From Robiginitomaculum sp. (GTDB lineage Bacteria > Pseudomonadota > Alphaproteobacteria > Caulobacterales > Maricaulaceae): DNA of 35,206 bases. This document shows, piece by piece, positions 1-12,487 of this stretch. Numbering within the stretch: position 1 is the stretch's first letter; the number at the start of each line of letters is the position of its first letter. The stretch is taken from NCBI GenBank assembly GCA_026982415.1, contig JALSHE010000004.1, forward strand, positions 1-35,206, read 5' to 3'. A program made the translations under genes and the position numbers. A model generated the notes under the pieces. The model worked only from the letters and a program-made list of their open reading frames with translations, had not been told where the DNA came from and did no database searches.

Positions 1-1
1 G

Positions 2-3376
<3,375 letters not shown>

Positions 3377-3430
3377 GGCCTCTTGGTACTCCAAAATGGG
3401 CAATTATCTTTGGCAAATGGTGTATACCAT

Positions 3431-3610
3431 CCTCACCCCGCTTGCGGGGGAGGTGCCTGCTCTTGCAGGCGGAGGGGGAAATAACTATCGGTGCAATAAT
3501 TCCCTGAGGTAATTACCCTGACAGCTTATCTACTCACGCCCGGCGCTTATGGAAAATTGCTTCCCCCTCCGCCCCTAAGAAGGGGCACCTCCCCCGCAAG
3601 CGGGGTGAGG
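3431..3610. repeat. Inverted pair of 50-nt palindromic intergenic repeats
   Basis: This lies in the 337-base gap between nrdJ and the pentapeptide gene. The left copy (3431-3480) starts CCTCACCCCGCTTGCGGGGG and the right copy (3561-3610) is its near-exact reverse complement. They differ mainly in the inner hairpin: TGCCTGC/GCAGGC in the left copy against GCCCC/GGGGC in the right. Each copy folds on itself, and the two can pair over about 50 nt across an 80-nt spacer. This is the architecture of REP-like mobile palindromes. It may also end nrdJ transcription, although no T-tract follows. A related CCCCTCACC/GGTGAGGGG arrangement sits at 31214-31347. Confidence 0.8.
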
Positions 3611-3713
3611 ATGAAATAGTGCATTTTGTTAGTTGCTTAACTAAGGCCAAATGTAACTGTATTTTAATGCAAAACCGCTCGCACGTTGGCTGAACTTGCG
3701 CTATAGAGCGGTC

Positions 3714-4727
3714 ATGAAAATACAATTGCTTATCAAGCGGACGGCACTTTGCCTCTCTGCTACAGGGTTTTTATGGTCTAGTTCTGCATTGGCGCAGACA
3801 CCTGTCAGCACCAGCGTGCATCTCTCTGGGGCGTGCGCAGAATGTGATTTATCGCGCCGCGTTATGCCCGGAATGTCTCTAAAGGGGGCGAATTTTGCTG
3901 GTAGTAATTTCTCCCATTCCAATCTGGCTGGCGCGAATTTTAGTAAAGCCAATCTTGACCATGCTTCGTTTTACAAAGCCTATTTGATGGGTGTGATAGG
4001 CGACAAGGTCAATATGAATAGGGCCGTATTACGCGGCTCTACATTGTCGGATGTTAAATTGATTTCGTCCAATTTTATTCTTGCCGATTTGCACAAAGCC
4101 GACCTCACTGGCGGTAATTTCACGGGCAGCGATTTCACCAAGGCCCGTTTAAAAAGCACGGACGCTATGGGCGCGATATTTGTGAATGCTAATTTTACCA
4201 AGGCCAAGCTTGATCGTGGTGATTTTACAGGCTCTGATTTTTCTGGCGCAAAATTCATAGGCACTAAATTCGGTGACGCCGAGGTGAAAGATGCCAATTT
4301 CGTAGGTGCCAATTTTAGCGGTGCGGAAATGGTTGAATTATCTGGTTTGACCCAAAGCCAATTGGACAGTGCTTGCGGTTCTAAAGAGACACAATTGCCC
4401 GAGGGCTTTAGTTTGAAGGTTTGTTCTCCAGAAATTTTGACATTAGAGGCAGAACTTCAACTTGACCCGATAGCACTCACCGACAGGCCGATAGCGCTCA
4501 GTGACAGGGTTACACCACAAGCGCCGCCGACACTCATGCGCCCGATGATTGCGACGCGTATATCAAGGCGCGGCACAATGCTTTCAATTCGCTCAAGCGA
4601 GCTAGACGAGATTATGCGCGGTATTAACGGCGCTTTGGGGGATCTCCCCATGAATAGCCCCACCCGTGCCAAGCTGGAAAAATCCCGTCGCCAGTTGGAG
4701 GCCGTTCAGGCCAAAGCAAATCGCTAA
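3714..4727 (+). CDS. Secreted pentapeptide-repeat protein
   Basis: A 337-residue protein starting at ATG 3714. The frame is open upstream to a TTG at 3696, but the ATG places a clean signal peptide at the N terminus: a basic MKIQLLIKR, a hydrophobic core, then SSALAQ as a likely signal peptidase site near residue 28. A segment with Cys-Ala-Glu-Cys (CAECDLSRR) follows. Next come about 20 consecutive A(N/D)(L/F)XX pentapeptides such as GANFAGSNFSHSNLAGANF, covering about residues 48-210 and predicted to form a right-handed quadrilateral beta-helix. The C-terminal 100 residues lack repeats and contain a basic, probably helical RRQLEAVQAKANR end. Such helices usually serve in protein binding, and the function here is unknown. 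It has no obvious operon partner, with nrdJ 337 bp upstream and aspS convergent. Confidence 0.85.
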   Translation: MKIQLLIKRTALCLSATGFLWSSSALAQTPVSTSVHLSGACAECDLSRRVMPGMSLKGANFAGSNFSHSNLAGANFSKANLDHASFYKAYLMGVIGDKVNMNRAVLRGSTLSDVKLISSNFILADLHKADLTGGNFTGSDFTKARLKSTDAMGAIFVNANFTKAKLDRGDFTGSDFSGAKFIGTKFGDAEVKDANFVGANFSGAEMVELSGLTQSQLDSACGSKETQLPEGFSLKVCSPEILTLEAELQLDPIALTDRPIALSDRVTPQAPPTLMRPMIATRISRRGTMLSIRSSELDEIMRGINGALGDLPMNSPTRAKLEKSRRQLEAVQAKANR

Positions 4728-4764
4728 TTCTCTAGCGTCCACTTACAACTCTCAAAGCCGTTCA

Positions 4765-4844
4765 TACCTGCGCATGCAGGTATCCATTGCCGGACATTTT
4801 TTTACACATATAACCCTGCGATAGACCCCTGTATACACAGGGGT
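4765..4844. repeat. Two perfect intergenic hairpins between convergent genes
   Basis: The first hairpin is TACCTGC-GCAT-GCAGGTA (4765-4782) and the second is ACCCCTGT-ATAC-ACAGGGGT (4825-4844). Both are perfect stems of 7 and 8 bp with 4-nt loops, lying in the 185-bp gap between the pentapeptide gene and aspS. They probably end transcription from one or both sides. Neither is followed directly by a long T-run, although a T7 run lies at about 4797-4803, downstream of the first on the plus strand. Both resemble common dispersed short palindromes, so a repeat identity is equally possible. Confidence 0.55.
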
Positions 4845-4912
4845 GCCCTAAAGGATAAAAGCGGGTTGTTAGGATGGTTTTACATCTTATGGTGGCGGTC
4901 ATTATTGGTTTA

Positions 4913-6754
4913 TTACTCTTTTGGTAAATCCAAACGCAGATGTAATTCGCGCAGGGCTTTTGCGTCGACTTCTGCGGGGGCGTTCATCATTAAGTCTTGG
5001 GCTTGGCCGTTCATGGGGAACAAAATCACATCGCGGATTGTGTCGACACCGGCAAGCAACATGACAATACGGTCAACACCCGGCGCAATGCCGCCGTGGG
5101 GCGGGGCGCCGTATTTAAAGGCATTTATCATGCCAGCAAATTTGTCGTCCACCACTTCGGGGCCGTAGCCTGCAAGTTCGAAAGCTTTATACATGGTTTC
5201 GGGTTTGTGGTTTCTGATAGCACCAGAGGATAACTCGATGCCGTTGCAGACAATGTCGTATTGATAGGCCAAAATATCCAGCTGTTTTTCGACCGTATCT
5301 GCAGATTCGAGAAGCTCCATAGCACTCATACCTTCAGGGGCTTGGGGCATGGAGAATGGGTTGTGAGAGAACTCGACCTTTTTATTGTCCTCATCCCATT
5401 CATACATGGGGAAATCGACAATCCAGCAAAACTTAAACACGTTTTCGTCGATCATATCTAAATCTGCGGCGAGTTTTTTCAAGGCTGCACCCGCTAATTT
5501 ATAAGCATCATCTTTCTTGCCCGCAGAGAAGAACGCGCCGTCACCAGCCTTAAGACCCATTTTATCCAATAGCGCCTTGAGGTGTGCAGGCTCAAAGTTT
5601 TTCAAAACCGGGTCTTGAGAATCGACGCCGCCGTTTTCAGCTTGCTTGAGACGCGCATAGCCAAGGCCAGGCGCTTGCATTTCTTTCTTGGCCCATTTGT
5701 CCATATTGTCAAAGAACTTGCGGGACTGGCTATCATTGGCACCGGGCGCAGGGATGGCAATAACCTTGCCGCCGCCTCCAGTAATCTTGGCAAATATACC
5801 AAAGCCAGTTTTTCTCTCGTCGGTGAAGAATTCGGACACATCGGTCAACTCAAACGGGATACGCAGATCAGGTTTGTCAGTACCGTATCTCTCCATGCTT
5901 TCTTTGTAGGGAATGCGCGGGAACGGGGTTTGCACCTCTCGCGCTTCACCTGTATGGCTCGCAAACTCTTCAAATACGCCCGCCATAACAGGCTCGATGG
6001 CATTGAACACATCTTCTTGGGTGACAAAGCTCATTTCAATATCAAGCTGGTAAAACTCGCCCGGCGAGCGGTCAGCGCGTGCGTCTTCGTCCCTAAAACA
6101 CGGGGCGATTTGGAAATAACGGTCAAAGCCCGCCACCATTAAAAGCTGCTTAAACTGCTGCGGCGCTTGGGGCAGGGCGTAAAATTTGCCGGGGTTCAGC
6201 CGCGACGGCACCAAGAAATCCCGTGCGCCTTCGGGCGAGCTTGCGGTCAGGATTGGTGTTTGAAATTCAGTAAAGCCTTGGTCAATCATACGGCTGCGCA
6301 GGGAATTAATCACCTGCCCGCGCATAATAATGTTTTTGTGCAAAGTCTCGCGGCGCAAATCGAGATAACGGTGCTTTAGCCGGATGTCTTCGGGATAGTC
6401 CTGCTCGCCGAATACTGGCAGCGGTAATTTTGCCGCCGGGCTTTCGATAATCATTTGGTCAGCACGTAGCTCTACCATGCCGGTCGGCAATTCTTTGTTC
6501 AACGCTTCGTCGTCCCGTGCCAATAATTCGCCTGTGACCGTGATAACAGATTCGGACGGGCAACGCTTGGCCGCTTCGTAAAACTCCGCAGTCGGATAAA
6601 CCACAATCTGGCTAATCCCGTAATGGTCGCGCAAGTCGATAAACAGCGCATTGGCGTGTTCACGTTTTCTGTGAACCCAGCCGGACAAACGGACAGTTTC
6701 GCCGACTTGTTCGGTGCGAAGTTCATTACAAGTATGGGTGCGGTAAGCGTGCAT
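4913..6754 (-). CDS. aspS: Aspartate--tRNA ligase (bacterial type, likely non-discriminating)
   Basis: A 613-residue class IIb aminoacyl-tRNA synthetase that charges tRNA with aspartate in the cytoplasm. The order is an N-terminal OB-fold anticodon domain ([21 protein letters not shown], about 23-43), the catalytic core with motif 2 ([16 protein letters not shown], about 213-228), the bacterial GAD insertion (about 290-420), and C-terminal motif 3 ([15 protein letters not shown], about 557-571). Length and order are normal for bacterial AspRS. In the anticodon loop, His33 occupies the place where the Pseudomonas aeruginosa non-discriminating enzyme has His31 and E. coli has Leu. An enzyme that also makes Asp-tRNA(Asn) for GatCAB is therefore likely, but that is inference. 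It lies 124 bp downstream of ccoS on the same strand. Confidence 0.98.
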   Translation of the reverse strand: MHAYRTHTCNELRTEQVGETVRLSGWVHRKREHANALFIDLRDHYGISQIVVYPTAEFYEAAKRCPSESVITVTGELLARDDEALNKELPTGMVELRADQMIIESPAAKLPLPVFGEQDYPEDIRLKHRYLDLRRETLHKNIIMRGQVINSLRSRMIDQGFTEFQTPILTASSPEGARDFLVPSRLNPGKFYALPQAPQQFKQLLMVAGFDRYFQIAPCFRDEDARADRSPGEFYQLDIEMSFVTQEDVFNAIEPVMAGVFEEFASHTGEAREVQTPFPRIPYKESMERYGTDKPDLRIPFELTDVSEFFTDERKTGFGIFAKITGGGGKVIAIPAPGANDSQSRKFFDNMDKWAKKEMQAPGLGYARLKQAENGGVDSQDPVLKNFEPAHLKALLDKMGLKAGDGAFFSAGKKDDAYKLAGAALKKLAADLDMIDENVFKFCWIVDFPMYEWDEDNKKVEFSHNPFSMPQAPEGMSAMELLESADTVEKQLDILAYQYDIVCNGIELSSGAIRNHKPETMYKAFELAGYGPEVVDDKFAGMINAFKYGAPPHGGIAPGVDRIVMLLAGVDTIRDVILFPMNGQAQDLMMNAPAEVDAKALRELHLRLDLPKE

Positions 6755-6878
6755 GATAATCTCTTTATATTCTTTAGGTAAATTCTAGTCCCGCATTGAT
6801 ACGGACGCACGAAAATGTCAAGGGTTTAGGGCGTATAAAAGCTGCCCTTGCAGTGCAAGAGTGGGGTGCGGATGAAGC

Positions 6879-7046
6879 CTACAAATCGTCCTCGTCCACT
6901 ATTGGTTTGTCTTCGGAATATAGCATGCGGGCGGCGTCGCCTTGGGGGTCTTCGTATTGGCCGGATTTTACCGTCCAGAAGAAGGCGAGTAGGCCGACGA
7001 TGCAAATGGCGATAGCGAGGGGTACGAGATAAATGAGGGAGGTCAT
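6879..7046 (-). CDS. ccoS: cbb3-type cytochrome oxidase assembly protein CcoS
   Basis: A 55-residue protein: MTSLIYLVPLAIAICIVGL, one membrane helix (about 4-25), then a charged tail with the family-typical GQYEDPQGDAARML segment and ending DEDDL. CcoS is needed to insert heme and copper into CcoN. The start ATG is one base beyond the ccoI stop (TAA-T-ATG), so translation is probably coupled, and it closes the ccoGHIS assembly operon. The small size, single helix and position make the assignment firm. Confidence 0.93.
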   Translation of the reverse strand: MTSLIYLVPLAIAICIVGLLAFFWTVKSGQYEDPQGDAARMLYSEDKPIVDEDDL

Positions 7047-7047
7047 A

Positions 7048-9321
7048 TTAGTGGAATTTCAATCTAAGTGCATTGAGGGTGACCAGCATACTTGAACCGG
7101 ACATGGCGAGGGCGGCGATCATGGGATTGACAAAACCAAGCACCGCAATCGGTACGGCAATCATATTATAGAGAACGGCGAGACTTAGGTTTTCCACCAC
7201 GCGTTTTTGGGCGTCCTTAGCCGTGTTGACGGCGGTAATGACCCCGGATAATTTATCCCCCTGTAAAATAACATCAGCGGCGGCGCGTGATACATCGGCG
7301 GCACCTGCGGGGGAGGCCGACGCATAGGCGGAAGCGAGGGCAGGGGCGTCGTTAATACCGTCGCCGATCATCAAGGTCAAATGGCCTTGGGATTTTAACT
7401 CGTCCAGCCGCGCCAATTTGTCGGTTGGGGAAACTTCGGCTTGCCATGTATCAATGCCGAGTAATTGCGCGGTTTGACGCGCTATGGATTTTTTATCACC
7501 GGTCAGAAGCTCTACATTATAGCCGTGCTTGCGCAGGTCTGTGATTGTGGTTTTGGCGTCCATACGCGGGGTGTCTTTGAATTTAAAGCACACGGGGGCG
7601 GCTCTCCCAATACGTATCCAGCTTTCGGTTTGGGCATTTGTTTGGCCCCCAGTTTCAGCAGAAATGCCGCCCACATAGCTGGCCGCGCCAAATTTCACCA
7701 GCTTGCCACTAATGTTAGCTTCGACCCCTTGGCCTGCTACTTCTTTGATATTATCGGCGACAGGGCCAGAGCCAGCGGCAGCGGCGACGGCGCGAGCGAC
7801 AGGGTGGCGCGATGCGCGGGAGAGTAAGGCGGCGGTTTCCAGCGCGTCTTTGGAAATGTCGCCTAAATTGGAGAGCTGTAAACTGCCGAGGGTTAATGTA
7901 CCGGTTTTATCAAACACAATGGTGTCAACTTTGGCGAGCCGTTCCAGCGCATCACCGGATTTTATCAAGACACCTTTCTTGAACAAGCGCCCCGACGCCA
8001 CGACTTGCACGGCAGGCACGGCCAGCCCCAAGGCACATGGACAGGTAATGATCAGCACGGCAATAGCGTTCAGCGACGCGGTACGAAGGTCGCCGCTATA
8101 GAGCATCCAGCCTACGAAAGTAAGGGCGGCGAGCGTATGAACAACGGGCACATACAGCCGCGCAGCTTTATCGGCAATGCGGACGAACTTGCTTTTTTTC
8201 TGTTCGCCAGCTTCTACCAGTCTGGAGATTTCCGAGAGGAAACTATCCCCTGATACGGCGAGGGCTTTGATGGTTAGGGGGGCGGACAAATTTATCATGC
8301 CGGAATATAATTTATCGCCAATATTTGCGGCGCGGGGCAGGGTTTCGCCCGTGGCAATAGAGGTGTCGATGTCGGAACTGCCTTTGATAATCTCGCCGTC
8401 CACGGGGATGCGTTCCCCAGCTGCGACCAGCAATGCATCACCCGGTTTAATCATGGAAGCAGGCACGGACATCACCGAGCCGTCTTCTTTAATCAGGCTG
8501 GCCGTGCTGGCCTGCATGGCGGCCAGGCGCTGGGCAGATTCTCCGGTTTTTTGTCGCAAGCGCATATCGAGAAACCGCCCGATGAGCAGGAGGAATAGCA
8601 ACATAACCGCAGCGTCAAAATAGGCATGGGGGTTGCCGTGGATTGTCTCGTATATGGACAGAGCTACGGCGAGGAGAACGGCCAAGGATATTGGCACATC
8701 CATATTGGTCATTTTGTTTTTCAGCGCCCCCCAAGCCGAGCGGAAAAATGGCTGGCCGGAATAGGCCACGGTCGGGATAGCGATAGCCGCAGAAATCCAG
8801 TGCATGGTCTGGCGGGTGACCTTGCTCATTTCACTGCCGTCCCAAATGCCGACAGACATGGTCATAATCAGGGCGGTGGCAGCGCCAGCGACAGCCATGG
8901 CTTTTAACAGGCTCGTGGCTTGATCCCTTTGGACGAGCGGATCCAATTCCATATTAAACGGCTTGGCACCATAGCCCAAGTCTTCGAGACGGGCAACGAT
9001 TGCGCCCGCTTTGTCAGGCCCGCCGCGCCACTGCACATTTAGGCGCATAGTGGACAGGTTCATACGGGCGAGGAGTATGCCCTCTAGGGCAGAGATTTCG
9101 CGCTCTATTTTGGCCATACAACCAGCGCAGTGGGCGCCGCTAATCATCAAGTCAATGGACTGCTCACCGCTGGCTTTGGTTTGTACATAGGGGGTAAGCG
9201 CTTCGGCAGCCTTTTCTCTTTCCGAGAGGTTTCGAGCCTTTTCAGATTGCATGCGCGCCAAATCTTGCGCCGTGGTTTGACCACTGGGGCAGAACTCATC
9301 GTCTAAAACTATTTCAACCAT
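7048..9321 (-). CDS. ccoI: Copper-translocating P1B-type ATPase for cbb3 oxidase assembly (CcoI/FixI)
   Basis: A 757-residue heavy-metal ATPase that exports Cu(I) from the cytoplasm for the CuB centre of CcoN. The N-terminal HMA domain has GAHCAGC (Cys65, Cys68), preceded by a FCPSG cysteine at residue 11. Then come the TGET actuator motif (324-327), the intramembrane CPC metal site (427-429), the phosphorylated DKTGT (Asp471) and the hinge GDGINDAP near residue 650. Length and motif order match FixI/CcoI rather than the shorter housekeeping CopA. The gene overlaps the end of ccoH by 13 bp and is followed by ccoS after one base, consistent with one transcript. Confidence 0.96.
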   Translation of the reverse strand: MVEIVLDDEFCPSGQTTAQDLARMQSEKARNLSEREKAAEALTPYVQTKASGEQSIDLMISGAHCAGCMAKIEREISALEGILLARMNLSTMRLNVQWRGGPDKAGAIVARLEDLGYGAKPFNMELDPLVQRDQATSLLKAMAVAGAATALIMTMSVGIWDGSEMSKVTRQTMHWISAAIAIPTVAYSGQPFFRSAWGALKNKMTNMDVPISLAVLLAVALSIYETIHGNPHAYFDAAVMLLFLLLIGRFLDMRLRQKTGESAQRLAAMQASTASLIKEDGSVMSVPASMIKPGDALLVAAGERIPVDGEIIKGSSDIDTSIATGETLPRAANIGDKLYSGMINLSAPLTIKALAVSGDSFLSEISRLVEAGEQKKSKFVRIADKAARLYVPVVHTLAALTFVGWMLYSGDLRTASLNAIAVLIITCPCALGLAVPAVQVVASGRLFKKGVLIKSGDALERLAKVDTIVFDKTGTLTLGSLQLSNLGDISKDALETAALLSRASRHPVARAVAAAAGSGPVADNIKEVAGQGVEANISGKLVKFGAASYVGGISAETGGQTNAQTESWIRIGRAAPVCFKFKDTPRMDAKTTITDLRKHGYNVELLTGDKKSIARQTAQLLGIDTWQAEVSPTDKLARLDELKSQGHLTLMIGDGINDAPALASAYASASPAGAADVSRAAADVILQGDKLSGVITAVNTAKDAQKRVVENLSLAVLYNMIAVPIAVLGFVNPMIAALAMSGSSMLVTLNALRLKFH

Positions 9322-9815
9322 ATTTTATTACGAGTATTGAATATCGTCCCGTCCGCCTGTTTTGCGCTGGTAACTAGCACCCATTGCTTACCTAGTAGCA
9401 CTTTGTCTATGGAGGCTATATAGGTGCCGTCGGCGGCTTGTGCAAATTTTAACGGGGCGTCTTTGTCGGTTTCTGCCAAGTGTTTGAGGGAGCCTGTTAC
9501 CCGCAAGCCGCGAATGATTACACCGCCTCTATCTGTGAGTTTGAGGACGATACTATTCTTGTCGCGAATGTTAATATCAGCGCTCCAGCCCGTTGCGGCT
9601 TGGGCATTTCGCGCGGTGATGGTCTGGTTGTACGCCAAGCCTTGGCGGTAAGATTGCTTGGTATCTTCGCCGGGGAAACTTTTGATACCCACCGTTACCA
9701 TGGCAATATTGGCCGCGAAAATTACGCCAAAGAAAACCACGACTGCGCCCAAGACGTGTTTTCCCGTCCATTTTTTACCGCTGTGGCCCTTAAGGGTTTT
9801 TCCTTCATTTTGCAT
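9309..9815 (-). CDS. ccoH: FixH/CcoH family cbb3 assembly protein
   Basis: A 168-residue protein with a short basic cytoplasmic end (about 1-19), one membrane helix (about 20-42, VLGAVVVFFGVIFAANIAMV) and a periplasmic FixH domain. That domain carries the typical SYRQGLAYNQTI segment and an immunoglobulin-like beta region ending in QWVLVTSAKQADGT. CcoH is a single-spanning partner that stabilises the cbb3 complex during assembly. Its ATG lies one base beyond the ccoG stop and its 3' end overlaps ccoI by 13 bp, so translation of the three is probably coupled. Confidence 0.93.
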   Translation of the reverse strand: MQNEGKTLKGHSGKKWTGKHVLGAVVVFFGVIFAANIAMVTVGIKSFPGEDTKQSYRQGLAYNQTITARNAQAATGWSADINIRDKNSIVLKLTDRGGVIIRGLRVTGSLKHLAETDKDAPLKFAQAADGTYIASIDKVLLGKQWVLVTSAKQADGTIFNTRNKIWLK

Positions 9816-9816
9816 G

Positions 9817-11337
9817 TTATTTATCCTTGCCCGTAACGAATACGGTTGGTGTTTGTTGTGTGTTATTGCTGTCAGACATATCCGTGATTTTAAAGTAAAA
9901 ATCTTCCCGATCGCTAAGAGAGCTAACGTCTTTTACGGCCAGGAAAAGCTTGTAATTGATAGTCTCATTAGCCGGGACTTCCAAGATAATCTTGTCACCA
10001 TGCTTCTTGAAGCGGGCTTCTGTGATGGTTAAACCTGCCGGGTCGTCAATTAAATCAACAGCTTCGACTTTAAATTTGAGTGGCTTGGCCTGTTTGTTCA
10101 ATATCTTCACTGTGTAGCCGTTTTGAATGTAGTTATCACCCAAGGTCACATAATTAGGTGCGCGCACCCGAAGTACATTCAAATCCAGAACCGAACGGTG
10201 GCTAAGGCCGTAAAGCATGACAGCGCCAACCGCCAATATTATGAGCGCATAGGCAATAGTGCGGGCGCGAATTAAATGATAGGCGCTGGGCTTGCCGTCT
10301 TGGCGGCGCTTGATATTGATACCCGTATCATAGGCAATCAATCCGGTGGGGCGGCCAATTTTGACCATTATTTCGTCGCAAGCATCAATACAAAGCGAGC
10401 AGCCAATACATTCGAGCTGTAGGCCTTCGCGTATATCAATTCCGGTTGGGCAGACGGCTATGCATTGGCGGCAATCAATACAGTCGCCGCGCCCTTCCCA
10501 TGTTGCGCCCTTTTTGTGCGGGCCGCGCGGCTCCCCCCGGTCAAAGCGGTAGGTGACGTTGAGCGCTTCCTCGTCGGTCATGGCGGCCTGAATACGTGGC
10601 CATGGGCACATATAGATACAAATCTGCTCGCGCATAAAACCGGCCAGCGCATAGGTTGTAAAGGTCAACATGGCGACAAATACATAGGCCGTCATGGGCG
10701 AGCCGCCCGTGAAGAAATGCGCCATCACATCATAGGCATCATGGAAGTACAATATCCACGCCCCGCCTGTGGCGAAAGCAATCAGCAACCAGACAATATG
10801 CTTGGCGGTTTTTTTGTAGATTTTGGCGGGCGTCCATTTGGATTTCTCCAGCTTGATGCGCGCATTGCGGTCACCCTCAAAGAAGCGCTCAACCGCTATA
10901 AACAAATCCGTCCAAATGGTTTGCGGGCAAGCAAAACCGCACCAGAGCCGCCCAAACAATGCGGACGCTAAAAACAGGCCAATGGCGGCTAGTATCAACA
11001 AGCCGGTAATATAATAAACTTCTTGCGGCCAAATTTCGATGAAGAAAAAATAGAAGCGCGCATTTTCAAAGTCGATAAGTACGGCTTGGCTCGGGGCATC
11101 AGGGCCGCGATCCCAGCGTAGGAACGGAATGAAATAATAAATGCCCAGCATGGCAAATAACGCTATCCATTTGATGCGGCGGAATGTGCCTTTGACACGC
11201 TTGGGGAAAATTTTGGTGCGGTTTTTATACAAGCTGTCCGGTTTAACGGGCGTAGATTTGGTCTTGGCTTCCCAGCGGGACTTTTTAATCCCTGGGGCAG
11301 CTTCACCGCGTTTGGTTTTTTGCTTGCCGTCTGACAT
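9817..11337 (-). CDS. ccoG: Cytochrome c oxidase accessory protein CcoG (FixG)
   Basis: A 506-residue membrane iron-sulfur protein, reported in related bacteria to reduce copper for cbb3 assembly. A basic N-terminal region is followed by about five membrane helices. Cysteine motifs CGFACP (133-138) and CIYMCP (240-245) lie on the membrane part. A 2[4Fe-4S] ferredoxin domain has Cys286/289/292/296 and Cys310/313/316/320. The C-terminal IgG-like FixG domain (about 385-500) is periplasmic. Length and order match FixG. It begins 77 bp after ccoP; a separate weak promoter there is possible but none is obvious. Confidence 0.96.
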   Translation of the reverse strand: MSDGKQKTKRGEAAPGIKKSRWEAKTKSTPVKPDSLYKNRTKIFPKRVKGTFRRIKWIALFAMLGIYYFIPFLRWDRGPDAPSQAVLIDFENARFYFFFIEIWPQEVYYITGLLILAAIGLFLASALFGRLWCGFACPQTIWTDLFIAVERFFEGDRNARIKLEKSKWTPAKIYKKTAKHIVWLLIAFATGGAWILYFHDAYDVMAHFFTGGSPMTAYVFVAMLTFTTYALAGFMREQICIYMCPWPRIQAAMTDEEALNVTYRFDRGEPRGPHKKGATWEGRGDCIDCRQCIAVCPTGIDIREGLQLECIGCSLCIDACDEIMVKIGRPTGLIAYDTGINIKRRQDGKPSAYHLIRARTIAYALIILAVGAVMLYGLSHRSVLDLNVLRVRAPNYVTLGDNYIQNGYTVKILNKQAKPLKFKVEAVDLIDDPAGLTITEARFKKHGDKIILEVPANETINYKLFLAVKDVSSLSDREDFYFKITDMSDSNNTQQTPTVFVTGKDK

Positions 11338-11414
11338 GAGAATAGTTCCAATCTATGTGCTTGGCCAAAATATCTATAGCTATGACCGTTTCACCGCGCT
11401 CATAACATGAAAGT

Positions 11415-12287
11415 TTATTCGCCGCCGCCCAGTTCGTTATGAACATAAACGCTGAGCGCCATAATTTGATCTGCGGACAGGCGTTCGTTCCAATTGGGCA
11501 TCACGCCGTTGCGGCCATTGAATATAGTTTCGTGAATGACCTCGGCGGAACCACCGTAAAGCCAGTCCGTATCGGTTAGGTTAGGGGCGCCGTTTTCGCG
11601 CGTGCCTTTGCCCTCTACGCCGTGGCATGATGAACAGTTTTCCGCAAACAAAGTCGCACCCCTTTTTGCGGATACGCCGTCTGCTTGTTGGCCGGAAATA
11701 TTGAGGACATGCTGCACTAAATCATTGATTTGTGCTGGTTCCAAAATTTCGTCGCGTCCGTAAGCCGCCATAGAACCAAAACGCGTATCGTCATGTTCGG
11801 CGCGGATACCGTAAGTGATAGAATATTTAATGTCGTCGAAGCTTCCGCCCCAAATCCACACTTGATCGTTCAGGTTTGGATAGCCGACAACACCTTGACC
11901 ACCTGCGCCGTGGCAGGTCTCGCAATTGTCGCCAAACAGGGTTTTGCCTTGCTGTACGGCAAATTCGTACAGGCCGTCGTCCCCGATAATCTCGTTGATA
12001 GAGGAATTTGAAAGCTCTTGCGACCGTGCTGATCTATCCGCATGCATTTGCTCGACCGCGACCGCGACCCGGTCTCTGTCGGAAAAGTCAAGCACGCCTT
12101 TGGTATAACCATTAAGTAGCGGAATAGCGGGCATCAGGATGACATAACCAATTGACCAAACAATCGTCATATACATGATGTTAATCCACCATCTCGGCAT
12201 TGGGGTATCCAACTCTTGGATGTCGTCCCATTCATGGCGGGTAGTTTCTGTGCCAGTGTGTTCGTCAACTTTTTTATGGTCACTCAT
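11415..12287 (-). CDS. ccoP: cbb3-type cytochrome c oxidase subunit III, diheme (CcoP)
   Basis: A 290-residue diheme cytochrome c that passes electrons to CcoO and CcoN. The N-terminal cytoplasmic stretch has the typical WDDIQELDTPMPRWW, and one membrane helix spans about 36-58. Two c-type heme sites follow at Cys122-x-x-Cys125-His126 and Cys218-x-x-Cys221-His222, with Met173 and Met263 as likely distal ligands (GSMAAYG, VMPNW). Length is normal. Its start overlaps the ccoQ stop by 4 bp (ATGA). Confidence 0.97.
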   Translation of the reverse strand: MSDHKKVDEHTGTETTRHEWDDIQELDTPMPRWWINIMYMTIVWSIGYVILMPAIPLLNGYTKGVLDFSDRDRVAVAVEQMHADRSARSQELSNSSINEIIGDDGLYEFAVQQGKTLFGDNCETCHGAGGQGVVGYPNLNDQVWIWGGSFDDIKYSITYGIRAEHDDTRFGSMAAYGRDEILEPAQINDLVQHVLNISGQQADGVSAKRGATLFAENCSSCHGVEGKGTRENGAPNLTDTDWLYGGSAEVIHETIFNGRNGVMPNWNERLSADQIMALSVYVHNELGGGE

Positions 12288-12478
12288 GACAGATCCTTTT
12301 TGGTAGTATTGTCATCAATTATAGGTCGATCTTCTTTGGTCATTACAACATTGGCTGCATCTTGCGCTCGCTTGCGCCCGCCTGGTGCAAACACATACAA
12401 AAGTACCGTAATGAAGAACAAAAAGAAAAACAGCGTGCCGCCATATTTGGCGATGAAAGCTATTTGTTCATAATCCAT
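12284..12478 (-). CDS. ccoQ: cbb3-type oxidase small subunit CcoQ/FixQ
   Basis: A 64-residue protein with one membrane helix (about 9-31, IAFIAKYGGTLFFFLFFITVLLY) followed by the CcoQ-typical FAPGGRKRAQDAANVV and a charged end. CcoQ protects or stabilises the core complex. Its position between ccoO and ccoP is the standard one, with a 9-bp gap to ccoO and a 4-bp overlap with ccoP. Confidence 0.93.
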   Translation of the reverse strand: MDYEQIAFIAKYGGTLFFFLFFITVLLYVFAPGGRKRAQDAANVVMTKEDRPIIDDNTTKKDLS

Positions 12479-12487
12479 AACTTCCTC

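Noticed and set aside
5582-6142. 186-codon plus-strand frame inside aspS
   Set aside because: Antisense shadow of aspS; no protein-like motifs and no ribosome site.
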